Source of the DNA: Mesorhizobium loti
Lineage (GTDB): Bacteria > Pseudomonadota > Alphaproteobacteria > Rhizobiales > Rhizobiaceae
Reading direction: 5' to 3'
DNA: 64,000 bases
Assembly: GCF_003148495.1 (NCBI RefSeq)
Contig: NZ_QGGH01000014.1
Span: forward strand, 82,172-146,171
Positions 31,458-40,768 of this stretch are shown here, piece after piece. Positions within the stretch are counted from its first letter, which is position 1, and each line of letters starts with the position of its first letter. Both the position numbers and the translations under genes were made by a program. The notes beneath the pieces were generated by a model. That model did not search any database. It saw only the letters and a program-made list of their open reading frames with translations, and had not been told where the DNA came from.

Positions 31458-33008
31458 ATGTCACGCGACACATTCTACATCACCACCCCGATCTTTTATC
31501 CGAACGGCAAGCCGCATATCGGTCACGCCTATACGGTTATTGCTACCGACGCGCTGGCTCGCTTCCAGCGCCTGGACGGCAAGGACGTGTTCTTCCTGAC
31601 CGGCACCGACGAACATGGCCTCAAGATGCAGCAGACGGCCGAGAAGGAAGGCATAACGCCACTGGCGCTGGCCGACCGCAATTCGGCGATTTTCCGCGCG
31701 ATGACCGAGGCGATGGGCGGTTCGAATGACGAGTACATTCGCACGACGGAGCCGCGGCACTATGAATCCTGCCAGGCAATCTGGAAAGCGATGGCCGCCA
31801 ATGGCGACATCTATCTCGACCGCTATAGCGGCTGGTATTCGGTCCGCCAGGAAGCCTATTTCGACGAAGGCGAGACGACAGTCGACGAGGATGGCGTGCG
31901 TCGCGAACCGCTTGGCTCGCCCGTCGAATGGAACGAGGAAGAAAGCTACTTCTTCAGGCTTTCGGCCTATCAGGACAAATTGCTGGCCCTTTTTGACAGC
32001 CAGCCCGACTTCGTCGGCCCGACTGAGCGCCGCAACGAGGTGCTCAGCTTCGTCAAGTCCGGGCTGAAGGATCTGTCGATTTCGCGCACGACCTTCAAAT
32101 GGGGCGTGCCGGTGCCGGGCGACGACAAGCATGTGATGTATGTCTGGGTCGACGCCCTGACCAATTACATCACCGCCGCCGGCTATCCCGACACAAAGGC
32201 CGAGCAGTGGCGCTATTGGCCGGCCACGCACATCATCGGCAAGGACATTGTCCGCTTCCATGCGGTCTATTGGCCAGCCTTTCTGATGTCGGCCGGTATC
32301 GAGTTGCCAAAGCGCGTTTTCGCGCATGGCTTCCTGTTCAACCGCGGCGAGAAAATGTCGAAATCGGTTGGCAACGTCGTCGATCCATTCGCGATGGTCG
32401 AGCACTACGGCCTCGACCAGGTGCGGTATTTCTTCCTGCGCGAGGTGCCGTTCGGCAACGACGGCAGCTACAGCCATGAAGCGATCGTCAACCGTACCAA
32501 TGCCGACCTTGCCAATGGTCTTGGCAATCTGGCACAGCGCTCGCTGTCGATGATCGCCAAGAACTGCGGCGGCGTGGTGCCGCAACGCGGCGACCTGACG
32601 GATGCCGACAGCGCGATCCTGGACCAGGCCGTCGCCGCTCTCGATACGGCGCGCAAGGCGATGGCCGAGCAGGGCATCCATCTGGCGCTGGCAGCGATCT
32701 TCGGCGTGGTGGCGGAAGCCGATCGCTACTTCGCCGGCGAGGCACCATGGGCACTGAAGAAGACCAATCCGGAGCGGATGGAAACCGTGTTGTGGACGAC
32801 GGCGGAAGTCGTGCGTCGCGTGGCGGTGCTGTGTCAGCCCTTCGTCCCGGGCTCGGCCAACAAACTGCTCGATCTGCTGGCGGTCCCGGCGGACAGGCGC
32901 GATTTCGCGCATGTCCACGCGGACCATGCGCTGGCGCCGGGCACTGCGTTGCCCGTGCCGGAAGGGGTGTTTCCGCGTTACGTCGAACAGCCGGACGCGA
33001 ACGTCTGA
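31458..33008 (+). CDS. metG: Methionyl-tRNA synthetase
   Basis: A 516-aa class I aminoacyl-tRNA synthetase. The HIGH signature is H20-I-G-H23 in PNGKPHIGHAYTVIATDALA and the KMSKS signature is in FNRGEKMSKSVGNVVDPFAM. It lacks the four-cysteine zinc knuckle of the longer type. Start chosen at MSRDTFYITTPIFYP. Its stop overlaps the tatD start (TGATG), so metG, tatD and the MBL gene form an operon. Confidence 0.97.
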   Translation: MSRDTFYITTPIFYPNGKPHIGHAYTVIATDALARFQRLDGKDVFFLTGTDEHGLKMQQTAEKEGITPLALADRNSAIFRAMTEAMGGSNDEYIRTTEPRHYESCQAIWKAMAANGDIYLDRYSGWYSVRQEAYFDEGETTVDEDGVRREPLGSPVEWNEEESYFFRLSAYQDKLLALFDSQPDFVGPTERRNEVLSFVKSGLKDLSISRTTFKWGVPVPGDDKHVMYVWVDALTNYITAAGYPDTKAEQWRYWPATHIIGKDIVRFHAVYWPAFLMSAGIELPKRVFAHGFLFNRGEKMSKSVGNVVDPFAMVEHYGLDQVRYFFLREVPFGNDGSYSHEAIVNRTNADLANGLGNLAQRSLSMIAKNCGGVVPQRGDLTDADSAILDQAVAALDTARKAMAEQGIHLALAAIFGVVAEADRYFAGEAPWALKKTNPERMETVLWTTAEVVRRVAVLCQPFVPGSANKLLDLLAVPADRRDFAHVHADHALAPGTALPVPEGVFPRYVEQPDANV

Positions 33009-33796
33009 TGCTCGTCGACAGCCACTGCCATCTGGATTTTCCAGATTTCGCCGAGGAGCGGGCGGCTATTGTCGCCCGCGCCAAGGCGGCCGGAATCGGC
33101 CGCATGGTGACGATCTCGACCCGCGTGAAGCGGTTTCAGCAAATCATTGAAATCGCAGACACTTTCGATGAAGTATACTGTTCGGTCGGCACCCATCCGC
33201 ACAATGCCGCGGAAGAGCTGGACGTGACGTCAGCCGATCTGGTGCGGCTGGCTGCCCACCCGAAGGTGGTGGCGATCGGCGAGGCCGGTCTCGACTATTT
33301 CTACGACAAGGCGCCACGCGACGCTCAGGCGCAAGGGTTTCGCAATCACATCGCCGCCGCACGCGAGACGGGGCTGCCGCTGGTCATCCATTCGCGCGAT
33401 GCCGATGCCGATATGGCTGATATTCTCGAGAACGAAACAGGGAAGGGCGCCTTCCCCTTCATCCTGCATTGCTTTTCTTCGGGGCGTCGGCTTGCCGAAA
33501 TCGGTGTCGCGCTCGGCGGCTATGTGTCCTTTTCGGGCATCCTGACCTTCAAGAATTCAGCTGAGTTGCGTGCCATCGCCGCCGATGTGCCGCATGACCG
33601 CCTGCTGGTCGAAACCGACGCGCCCTATCTGGCGCCCATGCCATTTCGCGGCAAGCGCAACGAGCCGGCCTATGTCGCCCATACCGCCAGGGTGCTGGCC
33701 GAAACAATCGGCGTCAGCGAGGCTGAAATCGCTGATTTGACGACGAACAATTTCTTCCGCCTGTTCGGCAAGATGCCGCGACCTGCTGAACGATGA
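33008..33796 (+). CDS. tatD: TatD family metal-dependent deoxyribonuclease
   Basis: A 262-aa TIM-barrel hydrolase: N-terminal metal-binding DSHCHLDF, GEAGLDYFYDKAPRDAQAQG, HSRDADADM, and a C-terminal ETDAPYLAP motif. TatD-type proteins are 3'-5' exonucleases or D-aminoacyl-tRNA-deacylase-like relatives (YcfH/YchF-type annotations occur). It overlaps metG by one base and the next gene by 4 bp. Confidence 0.93.
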   Translation: MLVDSHCHLDFPDFAEERAAIVARAKAAGIGRMVTISTRVKRFQQIIEIADTFDEVYCSVGTHPHNAAEELDVTSADLVRLAAHPKVVAIGEAGLDYFYDKAPRDAQAQGFRNHIAAARETGLPLVIHSRDADADMADILENETGKGAFPFILHCFSSGRRLAEIGVALGGYVSFSGILTFKNSAELRAIAADVPHDRLLVETDAPYLAPMPFRGKRNEPAYVAHTARVLAETIGVSEAEIADLTTNNFFRLFGKMPRPAER

Positions 33797-34611
33797 CTGA
33801 CCGGCTGCGCCTCACCATTCTCGGCTGTGGCTCGTCGCCAGGTACGCCGCGCATCACCGGCGACTGGGGCAATTGCGACCCGGACAATCCGAAGAACCGG
33901 CGCACGCGCGCCGCCGCGCTCGTCGAGCGGATCGCGGCGAATGGCAGCCGCACGACTGTTGTCATCGACACCGGACCGGATTTTCGTCAGCAGATGCTGC
34001 TGGCTTGCGTCAAACGCATCGACGCGGTCGTCTATACGCACCCGCACGCCGACCATATACACGGCATCGACGATCTGCGCGGTTTCGTCCTCGATCGGCG
34101 CCAGCTGATCGAGGTCCACGCTGACAGCGCAACAATGCTTCGGCTGCGGGAGGCGTTCGGATATTGTTTCGAGACGCCACAAGGCAGTTCCTATCCGCCG
34201 ATCGTCCGGCCGCATCTCATCGACCACGCCAGGCCGGTGGTCATCGAAGGAGAGGGGGGTGCCCTCACCCTCGAGCCGTTGCCGCAAATCCACGGTGACA
34301 TCATATCGCTCGGCTTCCGCATCGGCGGGCTCGCTTATTGTCCTGACATCAGTGGCTTTCCGGAGGCCACCGCCGAACGGCTGCGCGACCTCGACGAGCT
34401 TGTCATCGACGCGCTGCAGTACCGGACGCACCCAAGTCATTTGTCACTTGGCGAGGCGCTTGAATGGATCGAGCGGCTAGCGCCAGGACACGCCGTGCTG
34501 ACGCATATGCATGTACCGCTCGACTACGCTACGGTGATGGCCGAGACGCCAGCCAATGTCGAACCCGCCTATGACGGCATGGTGATTGAAATCCCTTATG
34601 AATCAGCGTGA
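33793..34611 (+). CDS. MBL-fold metallo-hydrolase (PhnP-like)
   Basis: A 272-aa metallo-beta-lactamase-fold phosphodiesterase candidate. The metal motif HxHxDH is in VVYTHPHADHIHGIDDLRGF; further ligands are in IDALQYRTHPSHLSLGEALE and LTHMHVPLDY. The N-terminal CGSSPGTPRITGDWGNCDPD is typical of the PhnP/YcbJ subgroup, which hydrolyses cyclic phosphodiesters. The ATGA overlap with tatD indicates coupling. No phosphonate lyase genes are nearby. Confidence 0.92.
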   Translation: MTDRLRLTILGCGSSPGTPRITGDWGNCDPDNPKNRRTRAAALVERIAANGSRTTVVIDTGPDFRQQMLLACVKRIDAVVYTHPHADHIHGIDDLRGFVLDRRQLIEVHADSATMLRLREAFGYCFETPQGSSYPPIVRPHLIDHARPVVIEGEGGALTLEPLPQIHGDIISLGFRIGGLAYCPDISGFPEATAERLRDLDELVIDALQYRTHPSHLSLGEALEWIERLAPGHAVLTHMHVPLDYATVMAETPANVEPAYDGMVIEIPYESA

Positions 34612-34624
34612 TGCGAATAGACCT

Positions 34625-35392
34625 TCATGAGGGCTTTCGGCTCCTTAGCGCAAATATCAGCAGCGTCCCGATCCGCTCGTAGCCCATCCGGGGATAGAGC
34701 AGCGCCCCGGCGTGGGTTGCAGCCAGCACCGAGTACCTCGACCCCCGCGCCCGATCGTCGTGCAACATTTTCGACATCAAAGCCTGGCCAATACCGCGAC
34801 GTCGGTGCGAAGGCTCGACATACATGCTCGAACACCACGTGGCTCCCACGGCATCCAGGCTGCGCACGCGCCCAACAATATCGGCGCCATCGACTGCCAC
34901 ATACTGGCGGAACGGCGCGCTGTCGCCGAGCAAATCGTCCGCGATCGGCTGCCTGCGGATGATCTTTCCCAACTGTGCCGCCCGTTCGGCTGTCTGTACG
35001 CGTTCGACCGAAGCAACAGCAACCGCTGGCGGGCTCGGAATCTGGCGCAATCGGTGGACGAAAAAGCCTTCGGTCCGAAGCAGCCGGTAGCCAAGAGCTT
35101 TGTAGGCGGTTCGTGTCGGCCCATCCGGATCCTCGTTCGCGACCACAACGGAAATGGCAAAGCCCGGCCGTGCATGCTGCCGCACAATGGCATCGGCCTC
35201 TTGAGCGTCGACGTCATGGACGACCCATTCCTCGCCACGGTAGTCGCGAGGATTCTTGCGCTCGGCGTCGCACATCAGCCACAACGGTCCGACGCGGCTA
35301 GCCTCGTAAGGAAACGTGCGGCTTCTGTCGGCGCTGTAGCCATGCACGAACACGTCGATCGCCGCTTCGATCTGGCTGCTTGCTCTCGTCAT
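34625..35392 (-). CDS. GNAT family N-acetyltransferase
   Basis: A 255-aa acetyltransferase with the GNAT domain in the C-terminal half: motif A with its acetyl-CoA loop RRRGIGQALMSKML, and SMYVEPSHRR before it. The N-terminal 100 residues look like a second, degenerate GNAT-type or unrelated domain. Convergent with the MBL gene. Substrate unknown. Confidence 0.85.
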   Translation of the reverse strand: MTRASSQIEAAIDVFVHGYSADRSRTFPYEASRVGPLWLMCDAERKNPRDYRGEEWVVHDVDAQEADAIVRQHARPGFAISVVVANEDPDGPTRTAYKALGYRLLRTEGFFVHRLRQIPSPPAVAVASVERVQTAERAAQLGKIIRRQPIADDLLGDSAPFRQYVAVDGADIVGRVRSLDAVGATWCSSMYVEPSHRRRGIGQALMSKMLHDDRARGSRYSVLAATHAGALLYPRMGYERIGTLLIFALRSRKPS

Positions 35393-35633
35393 TTCAACAG
35401 CCTAGCGTTGGCTATCCGCTCAAGGCAATACGCCACAATCGGCTCAAGCCTATGAAAATCAGCGGGAATTTCCAGTTCTTGGCCGATGCGTTAGTTCCAT
35501 AATCTATCTTATGCGACTTTCTGATGCCGCCGAGATAGGGCGATAGAGTGTGTCCGTTGCCGATGTGCCAAGGCGCGGCCCGACAGTCCCCGCGGGCCTT
35601 GGATTCAGACGCGCCTCTGGGTAAGAAGCTCTC

Positions 35634-36332
35634 ATGGAAACCCTTGAGGCTCAGAAACCCAGAGTATCGGTTCGCAAGCGCGCAGCTGCGGTCAAATCGT
35701 TTCGCTGCAAGAACTTGGTAGCCGTTGTCGAAGATCCGAATGACATCCGGAACATCGGAACGGTAATTCGAAACGCAAACGCTCTCGGTGTTGAAAGAGT
35801 CTATATCGTCGATCCACGCAAAGCACTTCCCGATGACTGGCAGCAAATGCGCCAGCGGAAATCGCTTTCGGAAACGTCTGTATCAGCCATCAAATGGACG
35901 TTTGTGAAACGGTTCGACAGCACTGATGCCTGCCTCAACCATCTGGAAAAGCATGGCTTTGTGTCCGTCGTTACCTCGCCGCATGTAAAGGGAAAGACCA
36001 GCGTTTTCCTGCATGAGGGAGATTATACACGGGACACTAAACTTGCTGTCTGGTTCGGCAATGAGAAACGGGGCATCAGCACCCTCGCGGTCGAGCGCAG
36101 CGAGATGTGCGTAGCAATCCCAATGTTCGGGATGATCGAGAGCCTAAACCTCGGAACCAGTTCTGGTATCGTTCTCTACGAAATCGCGAAACAGCGACGC
36201 GAGTATCAGAGCAAGTACCGCCGCAGTAGACGGAAGGGAAAACGCGCTGAGCCACTACCTACTGTAATGCGTCGTGAAATTGACGGCTTTGCTTCGAGCG
36301 AAACCGAAGAACAGGCTAACGAGCCAAAATGA
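35634..36332 (+). CDS. SpoU/TrmH family RNA 2'-O-methyltransferase
   Basis: A 232-aa SPOUT enzyme with all three motifs: NDIRNIGTVIRNANALGV (motif 1), AVWFGNEKRGISTLA (motif 2) and IPMFGMIESLNLGTSSGIVL (motif 3, trefoil knot). It has a basic C-terminal tail (YRRSRRKGKRAEPLP). By resemblance to TrmH it probably methylates a tRNA or rRNA ribose. Its codon usage is slightly less GC-biased than its neighbours and it stands alone, so it may be acquired. Confidence 0.9.
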   Translation: METLEAQKPRVSVRKRAAAVKSFRCKNLVAVVEDPNDIRNIGTVIRNANALGVERVYIVDPRKALPDDWQQMRQRKSLSETSVSAIKWTFVKRFDSTDACLNHLEKHGFVSVVTSPHVKGKTSVFLHEGDYTRDTKLAVWFGNEKRGISTLAVERSEMCVAIPMFGMIESLNLGTSSGIVLYEIAKQRREYQSKYRRSRRKGKRAEPLPTVMRREIDGFASSETEEQANEPK

Positions 36333-36547
36333 CCGCATCCGATCGGGTTATGCAACCGCTCCGGGCCTTTGGCACGACTTGATCGGCGATGAGGCGATCC
36401 GGTTGACGTACGTTCCTGCCTGATCATGCATTGGTGGTTCCGAACGCGCGGCTGACCTCTCGGACGAAGACAGAGCCGCCGGGCAGCAGCGGACGCCGGT
36501 TTGACGCGATAACCTCCCCTGTCCACCATCATCAGGACCATCAAGAA

Positions 36548-37453
36548 ATGACCGCCTCGCCTCCCTTTCTCGGCTTTCCCGACCGCCTCGCCGATGGCCG
36601 GGTGCCCCGTGCGATGATCCTCGGGGCTGGTCACGGCAGCACCTATCCCGGCCAGGACAGCAGCGGCCATGCCTTGGCCGCCGACGTTATCCGCGCCGCG
36701 AGCCAGGACGATGCCGCGCTCATCGAGCACTGGGATTTCGATCTCGGCGGCCCGCTGTTCGACGGCAAGCCGGTCTCTTGCATCGACGCCGGCGATATCT
36801 TGACCACCATGCATGACAATGCCGGCAACCGGGCTCGGATCGATGCGAAAATGCGCGAAATCCTGGCATTGCCGGCCGTGCCGATCCTGCTTGGCGGCGA
36901 CTGTTCCGTGACCATTCCCTTCCTCGCCAGCTTCACCGATCACGGGCCGGTCTGGGTCCTGCAGATTGACGCCCATATCGACTGGCGTGACGAGGTGCAT
37001 GGCGAGCGCTACGGCTATTCGAGCCCGATGCGCCGGGCGAGCGAGATGGCGCATGTCGCCGGCATCGTGCAGGTCGGTCTGCGCAGCGTCGGCAGCGCAG
37101 GCATCGCCGAGATCGAAGCGGCACGGCGCTATGGCAGCCGCTTCGTGACCGCCCGCGAGGTCCATGCCCAAGGGGTCGAAGCCGCACTCCGGCATATTCC
37201 GGAAGGCGCGCGGGTCGTCGTCACCCTCGACAGCCTTGATCCAAGCATCATGCCGGGCGTGGCGGCGCGTACACCCGGCGGCCTCACCTACACCCAGGCA
37301 ATCGACCTGATCGCCGGCCTCGGCAGACGGGCCAGGATTGCAGGATTCGACCTGGTGGAGTTCTATCCGCCCGCCGACATTGACGGCCTGTCGGCCCTGA
37401 CCGCCGCGCGCCTTCTCGTCAATGTGATAGGTGCGATCGTGCGGCAGGCTTGA
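36548..37453 (+). CDS. Agmatinase/arginase (ureohydrolase) family protein with altered metal ligands
   Basis: A 301-aa ureohydrolase-fold protein: ILGAGHGSTYPGQDSSGHAL near the N-terminus, LLGGDCSVTIPFL, QIDAHIDWRD and VVVTLDSLDPSIMPG. In agmatinases the first motif is GGDHS and the last SxDxDxxDP. Here the metal-binding His is Cys119 and the first Asp of the last motif is Thr226, while D141, H143, D145, D228 and D231 are kept. Canonical agmatine hydrolysis is therefore uncertain. Start at 36548 chosen over an upstream one at 36431 because the N-terminus then fits the family. Confidence 0.85.
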   Translation: MTASPPFLGFPDRLADGRVPRAMILGAGHGSTYPGQDSSGHALAADVIRAASQDDAALIEHWDFDLGGPLFDGKPVSCIDAGDILTTMHDNAGNRARIDAKMREILALPAVPILLGGDCSVTIPFLASFTDHGPVWVLQIDAHIDWRDEVHGERYGYSSPMRRASEMAHVAGIVQVGLRSVGSAGIAEIEAARRYGSRFVTAREVHAQGVEAALRHIPEGARVVVTLDSLDPSIMPGVAARTPGGLTYTQAIDLIAGLGRRARIAGFDLVEFYPPADIDGLSALTAARLLVNVIGAIVRQA

Positions 37454-37483
37454 CACCGGGCGTCTGCTCTTGCCTGAAGAATG

Positions 37484-38137
37484 CTAATTCGCCGCCGTTC
37501 GCGGCACCGGCGGCAATTCGGGGGCATCCAGTCCCCTGAAAGGGTCGCGCCAGGCATCGATCTCTCCAAGCCGACGATACCAGCAGCTGACAGAGGAATA
37601 GTCGTCGAGCGGCAGTCTGGCGGCATCGTTGAACGGGAGAAATGTCGCCATTCGGAAGTCGGCAAAGGAAACCGAATTTCCGACCAGCCATTGCCGCTCG
37701 AAAAGCACGGCGTCGAGTATCGCGGCGGCCGTGCGGAAATGTCTTAGCCCCTCCTCCACGCGCTCCTGATCGATCGGGCCTATGCCGTAGCGCTGTTTGG
37801 TGCCACGTTCGAAATGCACCGTGTCGCAAGCGAATGCGAAGTGCTCCTTGCCCCAACTAAGCCATCGGATCATCTCGGGTTCGTCATCGCCGGTGCGCCA
37901 GAAATCTGAATGCGCACTGCGCGAGAGCCGGCAGGCTATGGCGTCCGCCTCCCAGAGACTTTTTCCTCCGTCTTCCACAAGGATGGGCAGTGAGAGATTG
38001 GGATTTAACGGGCGATATTTCTCCGCTTGCCCCGGAGCGAATGGCGAGGCGAATTCAAAGTCGACTTTCGCGTCGAGATAGCGTGCCACCGCGACCGCGA
38101 GCCGAGGATTGGGATTGCGGCTGAAATACAGCTTCAT
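37484..38137 (-). CDS. Glutathione S-transferase family protein
   Basis: A 217-aa soluble GST: thioredoxin-like N-domain (MKLYFSRNPNPRLAVAVARY, NLSLPILVEDGGKSLWEADAI with the cis-Pro and the Glu-Ala-Asp glutathione site) and an all-helical C-domain (LVGNSVSFADFRMATFLPFN). The first-helix Ser6 is the candidate catalytic residue. Substrate unknown. Confidence 0.9.
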   Translation of the reverse strand: MKLYFSRNPNPRLAVAVARYLDAKVDFEFASPFAPGQAEKYRPLNPNLSLPILVEDGGKSLWEADAIACRLSRSAHSDFWRTGDDEPEMIRWLSWGKEHFAFACDTVHFERGTKQRYGIGPIDQERVEEGLRHFRTAAAILDAVLFERQWLVGNSVSFADFRMATFLPFNDAARLPLDDYSSVSCWYRRLGEIDAWRDPFRGLDAPELPPVPRTAAN

Positions 38138-38177
38138 CGGGCACTGCCGGTGTGGCGGGATCTGCTGATCAGGGGCG

Positions 38178-39050
38178 TCATAGCAGCCGTATCTGATAGC
38201 TCAGCACGCGCTTCGCACCGGGCGCGATCAGCATCAGGCCTGGCTTGTCGACAAAATCGCCGTCGAAGTCCACTGGGCTTGCAATGCCGTGCCAGGGTTC
38301 GATGCACAGGAACGGCGCGCCACCCGGCTTTGACCAGATGCCCAATTCCTGAACTCCTTGCCACGACATCTCGATCGCCGGACCATGCTCGGCGGCGTAA
38401 CGCACACTGGTGCTGGCAGGCCGATCCAGAATGACCGCGTCCTCGTCAAACAGCCGTTCGGAGAGCTTGAGGACGTTGCCTTCGACTGGCGTTGGCTGCG
38501 GCGTCGGCAACAGCAGGCCGTCCTTCAGGCGACGGATCGGCGCTTGCTCGGCGGAGGAAAAGGTCAGCCGGTAATCCGTCTTGGCTAGATCCGGCAGCAA
38601 GGGCCAATTGAACGCCGGGTGCGCCCCGATCGATGCCGGCAGCGGCTCGTCGCCGGTGTTGGCGATGTCGAAGCTCACACTGAGTTGCTTGCGGTCCAGC
38701 GCGTAGGTCACCGCCAGGCGAAAGGCGAAGGGGTAGTGCGCGCGGGTGTCGGCGTCATCGGTGAGGACCAACGTGCAGGACTTTGGCCCCCTCTGCGCCC
38801 AGGCAAACGGCTTGTCGCGCGCGAAGCCGTGCTGGCTCATCGGATAGGTCTGGCCTTGATGGTGCAACCGGTCGCCCTTCAGCCGCCCGACGATCGGGAA
38901 CAGCAGCGGCGAGTGACGCCGCCATTCCGGGCCGGCCTGCCATAGAAACTCTATGCCGTCGGCATCGCGCAGGGAGACCAGTTCAGCGCCCTGCCCGACG
39001 ACGGTCGCCGAGATGCCGTCACCGTGAAGCGTCAGGCTGTCTTGTTCCAT
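38178..39050 (-). CDS. Aldose 1-epimerase family protein
   Basis: A 290-aa galactose-mutarotase-fold protein: PLLFPIVGRLKGDRLHHQGQ, SQHGFARDKPFA with the conserved His, and IGAHPAFNWPLLPD with the second His. The YihR/LacX-like branch lacks an assured substrate. It likely equilibrates sugar anomers in the cytosol. Confidence 0.9.
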   Translation of the reverse strand: MEQDSLTLHGDGISATVVGQGAELVSLRDADGIEFLWQAGPEWRRHSPLLFPIVGRLKGDRLHHQGQTYPMSQHGFARDKPFAWAQRGPKSCTLVLTDDADTRAHYPFAFRLAVTYALDRKQLSVSFDIANTGDEPLPASIGAHPAFNWPLLPDLAKTDYRLTFSSAEQAPIRRLKDGLLLPTPQPTPVEGNVLKLSERLFDEDAVILDRPASTSVRYAAEHGPAIEMSWQGVQELGIWSKPGGAPFLCIEPWHGIASPVDFDGDFVDKPGLMLIAPGAKRVLSYQIRLL

Positions 39051-39186
39051 GCGTCCTCGCGGCTATCAGGCGTGGCCGGCAGGCTAGCAAAGGGCAACGC
39101 CTGAACTCAAGAGCGGCAGACCTATATCGCACCTCACTCCGCTGTGATGAACGATCCACCGCGCATGGCAAATGCTGCCTCAAATG

Positions 39187-39221
39187 AAAAACCGTGGCCG
39201 GAGGTTTCCCTCCAGCCACGG
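39187..39221 (-). terminator. Terminator of the Bax-inhibitor-like gene
   Basis: Read on the minus strand, CCGTGGC (39215-39221) pairs with GCCACGG (39192-39198), with an inner GGAGG / CCTCC stem, followed by TTTTT. About 33 bp beyond the stop of the upstream gene. Confidence 0.85.
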
Positions 39222-39254
39222 CAAGATACGAAATGTTGCCTGCTACGGTCCGGA

Positions 39255-39971
39255 CTACTCGCGTTCGCCAGTGAAGTTCAGCAGCAGCTGGAAGATGTTG
39301 ATGAAGTTCAGATAGAGCGAGAAGGCACCGAAGACGGCGAGCTTCTGGCGCGATTCCGCGTCGAAATTCTCGGCATACTGTTCTTTGATCGTTTGCGTGT
39401 CCCAGGCGGTCAGGCCGATGAATACGGCAATGCCGATCACCGAGATGGCGAACTGCAGTGCGGTCGAGCCGAGGAAGATGTTGACGATGCTGGCGATCAC
39501 CACACCGATCAGGCCCATGATCAGGAACGACGAGAACTGGGTCAGGTCACGCTTGGTCGTGTAGCCGTAGAGGCTGGTGGCGCCGAACATGGTGGCGGCG
39601 ATAAAGAAGGTGCGCGCGATGCTGGTTCCGGTGAAGACCAGGAACACGGAGGCGAGCGAAAGGCCCATGACCGCGCAGAAGGCCCAGAACATCGCCTGGG
39701 CGCTGGCTGCCGACATGGTCTGCATCTTGAACGAGAACAGCATGACGAAGGCGAGCGGCGCCAGCATCACCACCCATTTCAGCGGGCTGGAGAAGATCGG
39801 CACATAGAGCGCCGGCGTCGATGAGATCATGAAGGCGACCAGGCCGGTGACCACCAGGCCGACGCCCATGTAGTTGTAGACGCGCAGCATGTGCTGGCGC
39901 AGGCCCTCGTCGAAGATGGCGCCGGTTTGGGCGCCGGCGCCGACGCGGTATCCCAGATTGGGGGTGTTCAT
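39255..39971 (-). CDS. Bax inhibitor-1/YccA family membrane protein
   Basis: A 238-aa protein with seven predicted membrane helices. The C-terminal half carries the conserved charged pairs of the family (FIGLTAWDTQTIKEQYAENF, with the Asp implicated in pH-sensitive calcium leak). In bacteria these proteins modulate FtsH or ion homeostasis. The start at 39971 follows a GGAGA ribosome binding site. Confidence 0.95.
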   Translation of the reverse strand: MNTPNLGYRVGAGAQTGAIFDEGLRQHMLRVYNYMGVGLVVTGLVAFMISSTPALYVPIFSSPLKWVVMLAPLAFVMLFSFKMQTMSAASAQAMFWAFCAVMGLSLASVFLVFTGTSIARTFFIAATMFGATSLYGYTTKRDLTQFSSFLIMGLIGVVIASIVNIFLGSTALQFAISVIGIAVFIGLTAWDTQTIKEQYAENFDAESRQKLAVFGAFSLYLNFINIFQLLLNFTGERE

Positions 39972-39994
39972 TTGCGTTCTCCTTTGTGGATCGG

Positions 39995-40768
39995 TCAGTA
40001 CAGCGTTCTGGCGAGCGCCTCGGCAGCGCGATCGAGGTCGTGGACCTCGCTTCGTCCGACCACCGCATAGGCGACCTCGCCGATCTGGAAATAGGCCGAG
40101 GAAATATCGCCCGAAGGCGCGATGGTCGGCTTGACGACGTCGAAGGTTCCGGGCCGGATCGCGAACAGCGACACCAGCCCCATGTCTTTCGTCTCGACCG
40201 CCATCTCGACGCTCGGCCCAAAGCGCGACGGATAGATCTGCACATCGCGAACCTTCCAGTCCGCCGGCAGCGACGGCATGACGATGGCAGTCGCGGCGCG
40301 GATCTCGCCGGCGTTGTAATTGGGCGCTTCGGGCTGCGACGGCATGCTCTCGCGCACCAGCGTCGTTCTGTGGGCCCGCACCGCTTCGTCGACATAGGCG
40401 GGCGGCTGCGGCGAGGCGACGACCTTGGTCACCGACATCGGCCCGATGATGCCGTTCGCCAGCCAGCCGGCGGCAACGAAGGCGGCCACCGCCGCCGCGC
40501 GCTGCAACACACCGAAGATGCGGCCGCGCGCAAGCCCCCTCTCCAGCCGCCGCGCGGCATCGGCAGTCGCGGGCCGCGCCATGCCCTTGGAGCCGGCAAG
40601 CGCCACGCGCAGTTCATCGCGGGTCCTGAGATCCGACATCACGCGTGCCGCGGCCTCCGGCCGAGCGGACAGAAAAGCCTCGACCTCGATGCGGCGGGTG
40701 ACGTCGACCTGGTCGTCGACATAGGCGTCGAGGTCGATATCCGTCACGGGATCGACAGTTGCGGTCAT
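39995..40768 (-). CDS. Anti-sigma factor (ECF-linked)
   Basis: A 257-aa protein overlapping its sigma-factor gene by 4 bp. The N-terminal cytosolic part (DLDAYVDDQVDVTRRIEVEA, FLSARPEAAARVMSDLRTRD) resembles an anti-sigma zinc-finger-less helical domain. One membrane segment (AAAVAAFVAAGWLANGII) follows, then a periplasmic sensor part of about 140 residues. It probably holds the sigma factor inactive at the membrane until an envelope signal. Confidence 0.88.
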   Translation of the reverse strand: MTATVDPVTDIDLDAYVDDQVDVTRRIEVEAFLSARPEAAARVMSDLRTRDELRVALAGSKGMARPATADAARRLERGLARGRIFGVLQRAAAVAAFVAAGWLANGIIGPMSVTKVVASPQPPAYVDEAVRAHRTTLVRESMPSQPEAPNYNAGEIRAATAIVMPSLPADWKVRDVQIYPSRFGPSVEMAVETKDMGLVSLFAIRPGTFDVVKPTIAPSGDISSAYFQIGEVAYAVVGRSEVHDLDRAAEALARTLY

